Shown here: piece after piece, positions 34,240-45,797 of the stretch
How positions within the stretch are numbered: position 1 is the first letter of the stretch
How the letters are laid out: the number at the start of each line of letters is the position of its first letter
Source: Heliocidaris erythrogramma
Lineage: Eukaryota > Echinodermata > Echinoidea > Camarodonta > Echinometridae
NCBI GenBank assembly: GCA_025617745.1
Contig: CM046853.1
Span: forward strand, 16,287,174 to 16,351,173
Direction: 5' to 3'
DNA: 64,000 nucleotides
Position numbers and translations under genes: made by a program
Notes under the pieces: model-generated
Database searches by the model: none
Seen by the model: the letters and a program-made list of their open reading frames with translations, nothing else
What the model was told of the DNA's origin: nothing

Positions 34240-35540
34240 TAGTAGTGGACGGCATTTTTGGGTAATGCTCGGCGTTCATGCTTAAACTCTTGCAAAAATA
34301 CTGACAAATAACGTACGGGCGGATGCAACGCGCATTTTTGCCTAAAAATGCCATTTTTGGCTCAAAATTTGAAAGAATGTCAAAAATCACGATTTTTAAT
34401 TTCTTGACCTAATATGTAATACCTGATTAAGACTTTTCAAGTGATATCAGATTTATTTTGAGTTTCAAGTTATAAACCTGATTAATACACAATTGAATGT
34501 AGGATATTACACACACATGTATGGCGTAATTAAACATAAAACTGTGATTTACTCAAAATAATAGGTTGTGAAAACTACCAATATTTCAAAGTTTTGTACC
34601 CAACGTAAATTTGTCATTTTAAACACTTTTTCTTGATTAAACATATCATGTATAATGTCATGTCACACACAGAAAATAAATTATCCGATAAGGTTTTTAA
34701 CATTTTATGTTATCCCAAATGGAACGATGTATTTTTACTGGATGCGCATTTTGACTGAAAAACACTATTTGAAGGTACATCTAGAGTGTATATGTACATA
34801 AGGCAATTATCCCATGTTTATCAGTATAGTCTATGGGCCAAAAACTGAAATGTCTCCACCCCCTTAGAAATAATCTTAAATTATTATTTTTCTTCTGTTA
34901 GATGGGGCCATTAACTTTCAGAATATGCTTCTTTGTCCTAAATTAAGAGGTGGGCGTGGCCACAAGGGCTAATACCATGGCAACGGATCAAGAACAGTAG
35001 AATTTAAGAAAATGTCATGTATTCGTGATTAAGAAAGGACAGAAACACATTGTAACATTTTAAAATAATGTATCAAAAATTCTCACTTGATTAAAACCCA
35101 AATAAGAGTCATAAAAGGTTCCATCATGTTTGAAAATGGCTGTTGCTATGGAAATAGTAAGAAAAAACCCATATTTGAGCAAAAAAAAAACCCAATGCTA
35201 CCGAAAAAGTAAATATTGATACATTTGTATTGTACGTGATTATCTTCTCTTTTACAGGACACTCACTTATCAAAATTTGTTTTGGATGATGGAGGAGACC
35301 ACTAAATGTGTAGGCCTTTACCATGGTAACAAATAAATATATTGTATTTCTAATGAAATACAGAACTATATTTGTTTTCAACATGAAATAATGGTAAACA
35401 TCTAATAATTTTTACAACCTGTTTGATTATATTCAAAACTTTTGTTTGGAATAGAGCTAAATTTGATTTCTAAAAAAAATATGTTGCCATCGAAACAGAA
35501 TTAATGAAGATGACATCTTTCAACTAAATAAGGAAATGTA
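34240..35540 (+). repeat. 1.3-kb dispersed repeat, copy 1
   Basis: Matches 54790-56090 on the opposite strand from end to end. Shared marks include GTACGGGCGGATG, CCTAAAAATGCCATTTTTGG, CTATGGGCCAAAAACTGAAA, ACCATGGCAACGGATCAAGA and TGTTGCCAT near the right end. No ORF of note and no clear terminal repeats. Nature unknown. Confidence 0.82.
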
Positions 35541-35819
35541 ACTAACCAATAAAATATATAGCAATTAGATTAACAAACACCGTCAGCGATTAATTAGAAT
35601 CTGCTCGTTGGCTGTGAATATGACCACTATCATAATAGCTGTTACCAAAATTTGGTAGCCAATACAAGTGGTGTTGTCTTTCTACCAGAATTTATGTTTA
35701 CTTGATTCCAATATATATCCAGAAGATTTGTGTCCCCTATAAAATGGATGATACCAAAATGTTCACATTGAACATGATGACAAGACCTGCTACTTGATTC
35801 ACTGAAAATTTTATTTATA
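35541..35819. other. Short unassigned sequence
   Basis: AT-rich, nothing recognised. Confidence 0.35.
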
Positions 35820-35821
35820 TA

Positions 35822-36794
35822 CAGTGCGTATCAGAAAAAGTATACCCAACTTAAGTAGCTTCTAATTAAAAAGTTATAACCACTATGAGCTTTCATAGTA
35901 AAGAACAAGTTATATTCTGTGCAATGATACCTTATTCATAACTTTGCTGCCACGGATGACTCAGCAGCAGGCTTTTCAAACAGTATTGTCAGACTCCTCT
36001 TGTACCAAGATTGGGCTGAAGTAGCGAGTGTGGGTCAAACCAACTATGCATATAGTTGGAAAACAATTGCTGAGTTATTTTCAATTGATTTTATGTATTT
36101 GAATAGAAAAGGTGTTAAAGTCAACTCAACTCAAGAAAGGGCTCATTACAAGCTAAATTTAAGATTTTTTTGATAACACAATGTTGGCTTCATCTGAATC
36201 CCTTTTTTAAGGAAAGCCTTTTTACTAAGTCATTAAAAATGGACATTGTTAATTCTCAACGTGTATCCTCCCTTTTCTTCTTTTTAGTCTTATAAGGTTA
36301 GTAAACCTTTCAGTTCATGTGTTGTTCGCAAAGAAGACCGTGTGAACCGTATGCAGGTGAATTGGTGATATTGACGAATGAGCATACAGTTTTTAGTTAT
36401 CACGGGACAAGAAGATTATTGAAATAAATTAAATATTGTCATGTGGATTTAAACAAGGTCATATGAAGCTAAGATCACTTTAAACTATGAAACATTGAAG
36501 CACAAAGGAGAATTTAACTTTTAAAAATTATTTTAGACTAAAGTAGCACATTCATATGGCTTGACTCACATTCGTTGCATCAGCGTCAGCCCACACTTGG
36601 AACAAGCAGATTTTGATTTGTTGACTCTTTTTAAAAACCTTGGTGCTCAGTCATCCATGGCTAAAATGTCATGAATGAGGTACCACTAGACAGACAATAA
36701 GCTATTCTTCACCATGAAATAAATTTCACATCGATTACAACATTTTAATTAGAAGCTATCAGAGTTGTGTATACTTTATCTTTGATACGTAATG
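35822..36794. mobile_element. Tc1/mariner-like MITE with long inverted repeats
   Basis: Flanked by TA (35820-35821 and 36795-36796). Ends CAGTGCGTATCAGAAAAAGT and, on the reverse strand of the right end, CATTACGTATCAAAGATAAA. The inverted similarity continues for more than 200 bp, including TAGCTTCTAATTAAAA, GGATGACT(C/G)AGCA and CTTGTTCCAA/CTTGTACCAA. There is no transposase. A TA target and long arms suggest a Tc1/mariner-type non-autonomous element. Confidence 0.75.
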
Positions 36795-36796
36795 TA

Positions 36797-36910
36797 TTTA
36801 TGAATCCATTTATTTATTTATTTGAACTTATTCATACAGGATAAAAGCATGAGCAGTATAAAACTGTTTTGCATCATGTTCCCGATGCAACAGGAATAAA
36901 CAATAAGGTA
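36797..36910 (-). mobile_element. LINE 3' tail, truncated copy
   Basis: The minus strand ends ATCCTGTATGAATAAGTTC followed by (AAATA)n at about 36808-36825, a typical non-LTR 3' end. The 5' extent is uncertain. Confidence 0.45.
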
Positions 36911-37225
36911 TAGCATAAACTCAACAAGTAAAAACAATAATAAACGGCTATGAATATTTCAAAACTAACCAATTGAGTATATTATGTAATATTAAGCCTA
37001 ATGTGGAATGTGGATAACATCCATGTACTAATGAGACTATAGGCTTACTAAAAACACACAAAAAATGACCCGTATTTAATAAATATCCCATACATAGTTC
37101 CTGTAACTCCTGTGGATTGTCATCTAAAATAAGAACCGTAAAAAGTACTTTTGAAATTTATTTTTGAAAGTCACACAAAGACCATGTACATGCATGCATA
37201 TAATTATATCAATGATATTCATTAA

Positions 37226-37852
37226 AGGGAAATTAACCTCAGCGTATGAATTAGCTTATTTTGAATGGTGTAGTATATGCCTCTTATTTGATACATGCAA
37301 TTTCATGAAAAAAACACAGGATATAGATATAAATCACTATTTTCCAGCCAAGTTATCGTCTGCTAGCAATAATAAGGGGGCTGCCATTACTTTATGTGTA
37401 CACGAACATATTTTTCATCCCAAGTAAAATTTCCTTCATCGTTAACTTGTAATTGATTTTTAGAGGACAAATATATATTAGATAAAGTCACATATTCTGA
37501 AATGTAAGTTTAGTTTTATATATTTTTTAAAAGGTCTTAATTTGTTCATAAAAAATATACTTCATAAAAAATATACGTCAAGGACGGAGACAATCGTAAC
37601 AATACCAAAACAAAGCGAGGAATCTGCTTTACAGGATGGCTATTAGAACTCATGGGTCGTCAATTATCTAGGCCCATGGCCAATAACAATCGTAATACAA
37701 TCAGAACAAAGCGACGTATCTGTTGTAAAGGTAGGCTATTATCAATGCATATGGTACCTAATGATCCGTGTCATGCACAAAATGGCAGCCTCCATGGAAA
37801 GACGTAGCAGACAATAGGTGCATCTAGAATATCACGTGGGGTTAATTGTCCT
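37226..37852. mobile_element. TTAA-flanked MITE, 627 bp
   Basis: TTAA lies directly outside both ends (37222-37225 and 37853-37856). Ends AGGGAAATTAACCTCA and, on the reverse strand of the right end, AGGACAATTAACCCCA. Inside, a segment of about 105 bp is tandemly duplicated (AACAAAGCGA near 37612 and again near 37707). A TTAA target is known for piggyBac and Kolobok types. The open frame at 37164-37427 crosses the left boundary and is not a gene. Confidence 0.75.
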
Positions 37853-37975
37853 TTAAGGTTAGCTTGCAACTAAACACGGTATAATCACAAATTTAGTGTT
37901 GATGTAGAGTGTAGCGACTTAAAATCACGAGTTGGCAACTAATCAATATTGGTCACAGACCAGGGCAGCAAAAAG

Positions 37976-37996
37976 GGGGGGGGGGGAGGGGGGGTA
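37976..37996. repeat. Poly-G tract
   Basis: Near-pure G run broken once by A. Similar G or C runs of 10-20 bp lie near 38491, 39313, 41374, 41452, 45446, 46698, 51048, 51170 and 60285, several of them next to MITE-like ends. Confidence 0.85.
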
Positions 37997-38202
37997 AAGT
38001 AGACACCAGCAGAAAAAGAAGTTCGGGTGAAGGGGGGCATGCACAAGGGGGCATTAACAGAAAAGGCCCTACATTTTGAAGCCATCTCGGGAAAGATTCA
38101 AATAATCCTATTTGTTTCTCTCTTTATATCACAGTGTGCAGTTGAGTGTGAGGGTCTGTATATTCCTTTAATTTCCAATCGAGCATAGCGGGCTGTGACA
38201 CC

Positions 38203-38372
38203 CAGTGGTGGATCCGGGGGGGGGGGGGGGAGCTTTTTAAAATTATCCCTGATTGACATCTAGGACTTCAGCCCCCTATTTTGGTGGCAGAGGCCTTTCG
38301 TTTTTTAGCTTATCTCTTTCACATCGAGACCCCCCCCCCCCCCTCCCACTTTGAAAAACCCTGGATCTGCTG
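38203..38372. mobile_element. 170-bp hAT-like MITE with poly-G/poly-C arms
   Basis: Starts CAGTGGTGGATCC followed by a G tract, and ends with a C tract and CTGGATCTGCTG. Flanking 8-mers GTGACACC (38195-38202) and GTGACATC (38373-38380) match at 7 of 8, as expected for a hAT-type target duplication. It shares ends with 17330-17597. Confidence 0.72.
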
Positions 38373-38620
38373 GTGACATCAGATTCTTATGAAGAGGAAA
38401 AAAGGTCATCCTAGTGGGTTTCAAAGTACAATGTCATCATGAAATACTGGATAGACCCGTGGGCGTAGCTAGGCCTTTCTGAGTTGGAGGTGGGGGGGGG
38501 GGGGGGGGTGTCGAGACCACTAATTTACCAACGAACCTGGGGGGTGAGGGGCAGGTACAGAAGCAAGTAATAGAATAATTTGTTCTCAGCCTATATTAAC
38601 CGTAAGTCTATTTTCATTTA

Positions 38621-38910
38621 ATGATGAATAATAATACATAACATTTATATTGCGCTGAATACATATGTTTCTAAGCGCCGAAGTAGTATTATTACCCTGG
38701 ATTTAGCCCAGCTGCCCTATAAGGCGCTGAAAGCAGTCAAGGAATAAATTCCTACCTTGTACCCATTTATTACACCTTGGTGGAGAGTGGCGAATGTACA
38801 TGAATGTCTTGCCAAAGGACATTCGTGGCGTGGTGGGACTCGAACCGCGAACCTTGAGATCCACCATGAGATCCACAGTCTGGTGACGTATCCACTAGAC
38901 CACATCACCT
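38621..38910 (-). mobile_element. tRNA-derived SINE
   Basis: The minus-strand 5' head reads GGTGATGTGGTCTAGTGG (A-box region) and GGTTCGAGTCCC (B box, 38835-38846), a decayed tRNA with an internal RNA polymerase III promoter. The body follows with CCTTGACTGCTTTCAGCGCC and the 3' signature GCGCAATATAAATG, then an AT-rich tail. This 3' signature is common in SINEs of echinoderms and other marine invertebrates. One small open frame here is a shadow. Confidence 0.87.
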
Positions 38911-39134
38911 CTATTTGATAAATCTAATTCGAATATTTCCTTGCCAATTTCTAATTAAAGCACCACCTACAATCACTTGTTCCACATCAAATGAGTGTTA
39001 ATTTCATATTCACGAGCGAGCCCCTTTTTAAATGTTCGATTTGAATAAGTATCATATTTAATAAGGGAATGTTATGTTTTGACTGGGAGAGCGAGTGTAG
39101 AGAGCGAGCAGAAAAAATAGTAATACTTCTCATT
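38911..39134. other. Short unassigned sequence
   Basis: Contains GCGAGCGAGC-type motifs (also seen near 42410, 42705 and 53880). Nothing coding. Confidence 0.35.
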
Positions 39135-39500
39135 GAAAGAAATTGGCAGCATAAAAAGAATCTTCTTGACAAGGGGCGGGGCGGGCACAGTCGTATTTAA
39201 GGGAATGGTAATTTTGATTAGGCGAGCGAGCTTAGCGACCGATCAAACTTTGTTGACACTTATCTTTTGATAATAATGTATAGCATAAACGCGATCCTCT
39301 TTCTACAAAGTGGGGGGGGGGGGGGCACAATCGTATTTAAGGCAATGCAAATTTTATTTAAACTTAAAAAAAAAATAATAATTGGTAGCATAAACGGGAT
39401 CTTCTTTCTCCGAAGCGGGGCCGGCACAATCGTATTCATTAAGGGAAAGTTGATTTTATTTACAAGGGAATGTTTATTTTGTTTTTATGTTTTTTTTTTT
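39135..39500 (+). repeat. Three imperfect tandem copies, 110-150 bp
   Basis: Each copy has (T)AGCATAAA, GATCTTCTT/TCCTCTTTCT, a G-rich run with GGCACAATCG, and TATTTAAGG followed by an A/T-rich stretch. Open frames here are artefacts. Confidence 0.55.
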
Positions 39501-39919
39501 TTAACGGAAGTTTTAAGTTCTGACGACATAAAATGCCTTATGACCGATTCTAGAACAACTACCCCCTGGAAAACTACCCCCGGATAACTAGTGCACTTAT
39601 TAGAAGGATAAGATATTTTATAAAATAAATGACTCTGTTTAAGGGTCACAAGGGCACGTAATGGAAGGAAAACGCCATGTATCACAATGAAAGGGGCAAT
39701 AATATTGAGGATAAATATGGCACTCAACAGAGATGAAAAGAGCACCTATTAGAGGGAAAGGATCACTTTATTGAAAAAAAAGAATAGGTACTTGTCTAAG
39801 TAAAACAGGTAACTCTCAGAATCAATAAGGGAATAATAGATGAAGGGATACTTTTGAGCTTATGAGAATGAAAACAAAAATATACAAACAGACGATTGGT
39901 ACTACAAAACTTAAAGATA
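39501..39919. other. Unassigned sequence
   Basis: Low-complexity A-rich stretches with short GGGAAAGG/AAGGG motifs. No gene supported. Confidence 0.35.
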
Positions 39920-40001
39920 ACATTTAACAAATTCGTAGTGTCGAAGCTTTTCGACCTGCACTCATCGGGTCACAACGCAGGAAAACTAGAAAATACAAAA
40001 G

Positions 40002-40742
40002 TCAAGGAAGGGTGTGTATAGCGACCCGGGTAGGATCCGGGCACGCTAGAATAATCGAAGCGCTTGTACAAACTCCTTTTGTCGGCGCAATAACGGATCT
40101 CTCGACTGAATGAACAACGCTTCTAAGAAGCGAAGATGTTGAACGCTGCGTGCTCACAATGCGGGCAACAATAGTGAACTGAGCCGGGTTATACGCCTTG
40201 GAACAAGCCGGACTATTTAGCAAGTGCTGACCAATAGCATAGTCGCTGTGACTGCGGCATTGAACAATAGCGACGCCAGCAACGGTTTTGCAGTTACGCT
40301 TCGGCTGTGCTCGGCTACCAGCTGATGTCTGTCGTACCACGGAGGGTACGTGCTGTTTAATGCGGTCCGCTAGACGCTGAGATGTACGGCCAACGTAGAC
40401 GGCTTCACACCGACAATGATACTGATAAACGACATTGCTCATTTGGGGGGAAGGCAGTACATCCTTGCGAACTGCGGGTAGCATTCTATTAGTAGAGGAC
40501 ACTGTATGTTTAATATCGCGCGCATACTTATCAGACACTTTACCTCGCCAAGGTAATTTGAGGTAGACCGGGCATTTATTGGGCGAGTCCGCGAATCAAT
40601 GCTGCACAACGCGATCAATGACAAGCTCCGGATAGCCATTGTCTCGTAGGATTTGCTTGATGCGAAGAAGCTCAGGGCTGAGCTTACACGGAGAACAAAT
40701 TTGCAAGGCGCGACACACTAAGCTATTAATCAAACCAGTTTT
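40002..40742 (-). pseudogene. Penelope-like element fragment with GIY-YIG endonuclease domain
   Basis: Penelope-like elements couple an RT to a C-terminal GIY-YIG nuclease. From 40742 downward the minus strand reads GLINSLVCRALQICS, then ELLRIKQILRDNGYPELVI, CPVYLKLPWRGK, and, in the 178-codon frame at 40002-40538, NVVYQYHCRCEAVYVGRTSQ and RLADRIKQH. The last two are the GIY-YIG core (VVY…YVG) with its Arg and His. The stretch before the nuclease has at least one in-frame stop. The catalytic RT is absent, so this is a truncated copy. The 3' side (39920-40001) has GAAGCTTTTCGACCTGCACTC, of the kind found beside such frames. No host gene is implied. Confidence 0.82.
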
Positions 40743-41804
40743 ATACTATGTTGATGCAAAGGAAAAGAAGCACTTATCGAAGGAAAAGGGGCACGTATCA
40801 GATTTGAATAGGGGTTTTATAAAAAAGGAACGTATATTTATAAAAGGGACATTTTTAGAGGTGAAAAGGGAACATTTATTAATAATTAGATAAATTTATA
40901 TAGCTACTATATTAGTTATTCTGCTGTGCTGTGCTGTGATGTAATGTAACAGAACTCTCAACAATTCTACTGAATAAACACACATTATAAAGAAACTATT
41001 GGGGTGGAGGGATACTTGCAAGAGTAAATGTAGCACCTGTTTGATTTGATATAGGGTATACCAGTTAAGGGTGGCTTTTATCATAGGGGGTAAGGGAGAC
41101 TTTTATAAAAATGTGGAACTGGCATCAGTTAGAAAGAAAAGGTGACACTTTTCTGAAGTATAAAAAGGGTTAATTTCCTAACTAAAAGGGGTACTTTGGG
41201 GATATTTTTAAAATGAGAAACTGTTCACCCCAAGAACGTACCACTTTTGCATGTATCTGACTGTCCAACATTGGTTAGAACATGGAACAATTATCAGGGA
41301 TTTTTGATGTAAGGGGAAGAGATAGCTAAGTGGTATTGAGATTCCCAAACATGATTGTCGATCCCTGGCGGGTGGGGGGGGGGGGGGGGGGGGAGTTGGC
41401 TGGGCGTTATATATTCCCCCTGAAATTTGAGGTGGGGGTGGCCTGTATACCGCCCCCCCCCCCCCAATATATTTGGATGTGATAATTACGATACATTAAC
41501 TTAAAACCAATAATTATCTAAATTCATTTAATCATACAGAAAACCATATCGGGATGCTCTAAAATGCAAGTTTTATAGACAGATATTTTTTAAAAGTCCC
41601 TGATGTGGGAGGGGGATCCCCCCACCCTCCTCAATCCCCAAATCATGAACACAGATCGACACCTCTGTTCCGAAGAAAAGTTAGAATAAATGACCTTAAA
41701 TTAAATTCCATGTTTACAACTAAGGATTTATTTTGTAATATATACGATCTATTACAAGATAAATATCATCTCTGTCTTCATTATGAAATCGGTTACATGT
41801 CGTA
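40743..41804. other. Unassigned sequence with G/C tracts
   Basis: A-rich with repeated AAAAGGG(A)C motifs, then a G tract (about 41374-41392) and a C tract (about 41452-41465). These may mark another poly-G MITE, but I could not find matching ends. Confidence 0.4.
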
Positions 41805-42118
41805 TTTCCGAAAGTTCGTTACTCCGAAGGTTCGTTTTTCCGAAGGTTCATAATTCCGAAGGTTCGTTATTCCGAAGGTTCGTTACTCCGAAGGTTCGTT
41901 TTTCCGAAGGTTCTTTTTTGCGAAAATGAAATAGGGTTCATAATTCCGAAGGTTCGTATTTCCGAAAATGAAATGAGGTTCGTATTTCCGAAAATGAAAA
42001 AGGGTTCGTATTTCCGAAAATGAAATAGGGTTCGTATTTCCGAAAATGAAAAAGGGTTCGTATTTCCGAAAATGAAAAAGGGTTCGTATTTCCGAAAATG
42101 AAAAAAGGTTGTAAATTC
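41805..42118 (-). repeat. 25-bp TTCGGAAATACGAACC array, copy set 1
   Basis: Reverse orientation: GGTTCGTATTTCCGAAAATG with AAAAAGG filler, and a shorter form TTCCGAAGGTTCGT. About a dozen units. The same family appears on the other strand at 51228-51678 and 52377-52692. The frame at 41938-42252 is a repeat artefact. Confidence 0.87.
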
Positions 42119-42267
42119 AGAGAATACGGCGTCAATCCGTATTTCGGATAGGGAGGAGGGGAAAGACGGCCAAGTGTAAAGATATTCATTTCGTACTCAA
42201 TAATCATAACAATGATGATAACAATTATAATAAAATCCAGAGAAATAGCCATTATATTATCGTAATT

Positions 42268-42400
42268 CCTATCAATATTATCATTATTATTATTATGATT
42301 ATTATTATTATTATTATTATAATTATTATTATTATCATCATTATTGTTATTATTATTAATATTATTATCATTATTATCATTGTTCCTATTATAATAACCA
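42268..42400. repeat. (ATT)n microsatellite
   Basis: Imperfect ATT/ATC runs. Confidence 0.9.
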
Positions 42401-43231
42401 ATATTTGTGAGCGAGCGCCTCAGAAATACATGTTTTATTTCTCATAAAATGATATTACTTCGGTGATTAAAATACATACTGATGTATTGAAGAAAGTGAA
42501 CGATCGGATTCCGGATTAAATTTGCTACAACGAAATTGGCTTGAAGTTATTTATATAATGTATATACCGCTTTGGAAAATGAGACACACCAAAGTTCCAA
42601 GTAGATCTTTACAAGCAGAAAATGGCCACATAATGTATTTGAAAGGGGGAGCTGATGCCTCTTGGCAGAATATCATACTCCCCGTTTCTACAATTTGCAA
42701 GCGAGCGAAGCGAGTTAGAAAAAACATAAAACCCTTTTTTTATTGTAATGGAAATGCAATTTCGCCATCAAAAGACAAATATAGAACGTGTAATAATGAG
42801 CCATGAAAAATATTACTTAACACTGCTGCCGAATATGGAATATTTGGGCACTTCACTCGCCCTAATGAAGGGCGTTCCCTGTCCCAAACTATTCCGTTTC
42901 TAAATCTTACGCGCTATAGTGAGCTTGCCAAGTAAAAAAAGGAGATATTGTCTATAGAATAATGATTTTGTTACCAGATAATCCAAACAACGATAACATT
43001 TTGAGTACCTTCCCGCCTACAGATAAGGATAGCCGACCATCTCGCTTCCCAAAATAAAAGGATGTTCGGGCACCACGCTGCTGGATTCCAGCGAGCCAAA
43101 CATTGACACTTTATTATCTTTAAGACATGTGAGATGTAATTACTTCGTCAACATTCAACATAAATTGTGATTAAAAAAATACTATGAAAAGTGTATACTA
43201 AAAATAAGGTGGGGGCGTCCTGCATCCCTAG
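42401..43231. other. Unassigned sequence
   Basis: Includes GCGAGCGAAGCGAG near 42705. The 94-codon frame at 42522 has no recognisable domain. No gene called. Confidence 0.4.
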
Positions 43232-43235
43232 CCCT

Positions 43236-43387
43236 CAGAGCCATCTATTACAGAGTTTGGCCAACTCGGCTCCATGTAGGTAGCAATATGGCGCTTGTTG
43301 CTTTGTTAGGCAAGCACTAAACAAAGGAATATACGCCATGTTGTGCCCAAATAAACAGAGTTGGCCGAAGTCTGTAATATGGCTCTG
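43236..43387. mobile_element. 152-bp palindromic MITE
   Basis: CAGAGCCATCTATTACAGAG and GGCCAACTC at the left mirror CAGAGCCATATTACAGAC and GGCCAACTC on the reverse strand of the right end. The interior is short and includes ATGGCG in both orientations. Confidence 0.72.
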
Positions 43388-44123
43388 TAGATGACTCTAC
43401 AAGCCCTCCCCTCCCTCCCCTCCGGTCCCCAAAACAACAACAGCAATAAAAACAACAACATAATATTACAGAGAGTTCATAAAGGAGTCACTGCTATGTT
43501 TAATAAATAGCCTGGCAAGTAGCACAACATATTATAACAAGCATATTATTGATACTAGGCTATATGCCAATTATACGATCATGACAAGGGAAATAAAAGA
43601 AGCAATACTAGAGTAACCGGTGCAATATCTAAGTCTGGTCGCATAACTCCATCCAAAATGACATCGTCATCGTAATTCTGGGTAGTCCACTTCATTATAA
43701 CAATTGTAATAATAATAACAATAATAACAACAACAATATTATCAATAATAAAAATTATAATACAAATAATACTAGTAATAATAATAAATAAATGAATAGA
43801 TACCATAAACAACCAAAGCCGAAGAAAGATGGATCGTAACAAGTTAAAGAAGGAGTCTTATCATCAGGTTGATATGATTATCATAAAAGGAAACAAAAGT
43901 AAAACCAAACTATAATGCAAAATATCTTAAACAATTTATGCAGCAGGGCAGACTGAAATCATTGAGCATGTTTTATAACCTTGCAAAAGTATTAACATTT
44001 CTTAAAACAGATTAAAATCTTAAATTGTAGAGGTAAATGAATGAAATGCAGCATAGTATATGTAAGTAATGACCTTGCTTACACAACTATACAGCATTTT
44101 GTTTGCCGCATATCTGAAATGAT
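43388..44123. other. Unassigned sequence with (AAT)n-like stretch
   Basis: AATAAT/AACAAT microsatellite-like sequence at about 43700-43795. No gene supported. Confidence 0.45.
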
Positions 44124-44124
44124 T

Positions 44125-44400
44125 TATTTATTTATTTATTTCTGATATTTATACAGGGTGACTCATTATCACCAATATTGGTGGTCTTCCATGAGGCCCT
44201 GATAGCAATAGTAAGTAACAATAATAGCCAACAAAATAATGAAAATAAACTCATAACAAAAATAGATAAGAACATACATAAATATATATAAACATGTAAA
44301 TACAAATGATCTATGACGCAGATAGTTTTCAAACACTTTAAAATTCCAACAGAACTTTACAAAAGCCGTGCAGCAGATACTTCTTAAGAAAACCAAATTC
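44125..44400 (-). mobile_element. LINE 3' end with (AAATA)n tail
   Basis: The minus strand ends GAGTCACCCTGTATAAATAT followed by (AAATA)n at about 44125-44145, typical of a CR1-like 3' terminus. No ORF2 motif is readable upstream, so this is 3' UTR only. The two small open frames here are shadows. Confidence 0.45.
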
Positions 44401-44404
44401 AAGA

Positions 44405-45698
44405 AAAGAAAGATAACAAGTGAGCAACAACAAAAATGTTAAAGCCACTGCTATGTATAGCACACCGCATCTGAAGAATAAAAATAACTCTTTATACTGG
44501 CATATTATGTGTAAGTATATAGGTCAGGTGCAATCGCTAATTGAATATAATGATAATGATTAAAAGCAACATACAACCAAATGTGAAGAATAGTGGATCA
44601 AAATGTTAAAAGGAGCGACAAGTCGCAATCTATGGGCGCTTTTACAGTTGGCTGTTCCTTTCTCTCGATCAAAGTTCAAAGCGACTTCAATTTATCGTGC
44701 GCAGCTAATAAAAGTTCGCACATTGACCCAAATTTGAGTAAACAAGATCGCTCGTTCTTTATTCCAGTATTTGAATCTCATTGGTCGGTTACGTATGTAG
44801 GGATTCGAGTTAACGACCACGCGAGGAATTCGGCAATAACATTCCTTCGGTAGCGCACGATTGGACCTGATTGTATCCGAATTTCCCCGAGTCAGGCCAA
44901 CTGGTCAGGCCCATGGATTACGACTTGCCACTCCCTTTAAGTTTTCTTTCAGTCGGGCTAAAATAATTATCATACAGGGAAAAATCCTAACTATCTATGC
45001 CGCATAAATAGATTAAAATCATTGAACATGTTCTTTAACTTTACCAAAATACCATCATTTCTAAACATGGATGAAAATCTTATATATATATAAATTTTAT
45101 ACAGCTGCTTACAGCATAATAAATTTGTACAGATTCTAATGAGTTGCTTCATTTTACTGCACAGTCTGCGTTTTTAACAGTTACAACCGCTGACCTGAAG
45201 TTTGAAATAACTTTTACAAGCATAACGAATTACAAAACACTAAAAGACATTGAGAGTAAAACAATCCTCATCGTAAAAAATAGAAATAAGGAATTACACA
45301 TGGAGAAGAAAACATTCTGACCTAAATTAATCAACCAGTGCCCCGCCTTATAAGGAGTTGAAGCGATTTATTTGAAACAATCGCAAGTTAAAATCAATCG
45401 CAACTGTGTACTTAACATAGGCCTAGGCATAGGCGTACGAGAAGGGGGGGGGGGGGCTGCTGCAGCCAACCCCCCTTCCCCGGATTTTGAAAGTGCAGAT
45501 ATTCCGGCAACTCACGCCTCATATTCAGGGAGTGAGGTGCCCGAATATCCTCATATTCCTGTCATTATATGCCGAAATATGTTATTTTTATGATTTTTCA
45601 CAACGGAAAGGCACAATTATTTTTGGTCGCTAGCCTCGCGCGCTCGTAAATTAAAAAAAAGGAAAGTTGCTATATTTTTTACAACAAAAAGGCCATAG
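44405..45698. other. Unassigned sequence
   Basis: 44600-44880 is more GC-rich than its surroundings but shows no domain in any frame. G/C tracts near 45446 may be a MITE remnant. Confidence 0.4.
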
Positions 45699-45776
45699 GT
45701 GCCGTAACAGGGATCAAACCCCCAACCTTCGCGTTTCCAGTCAAGCGCTGTAAACCGTTCGACTATGACACCTCCA
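45699..45776 (-). tRNA. tRNA-like remnant (SINE head or tRNA pseudogene)
   Basis: The minus strand reads GGAGGTGTCATAGTCGAACGG, then GGGGGTTTGATCCC in T-arm position and TACGGCACC at the 3' end, about 78 nt. The acceptor stem has at least two mismatches and the anticodon stem is poor, so a working tRNA is unlikely. It sits next to the LINE target duplication at 45775-45789. Confidence 0.38.
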
Positions 45777-45797
45777 CACACGCACACACTTTTCTTC

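Noticed and set aside
41938-42252. 104-codon minus frame with a repetitive FHFRKYEP pattern
   Set aside because: Product of the 25-bp array; the same pattern appears in other frames at 51 kb.
45699-45776. Functional tRNA gene
   Set aside because: Acceptor and anticodon stems have several mismatches and no clear anticodon; kept only as a tRNA-like remnant.
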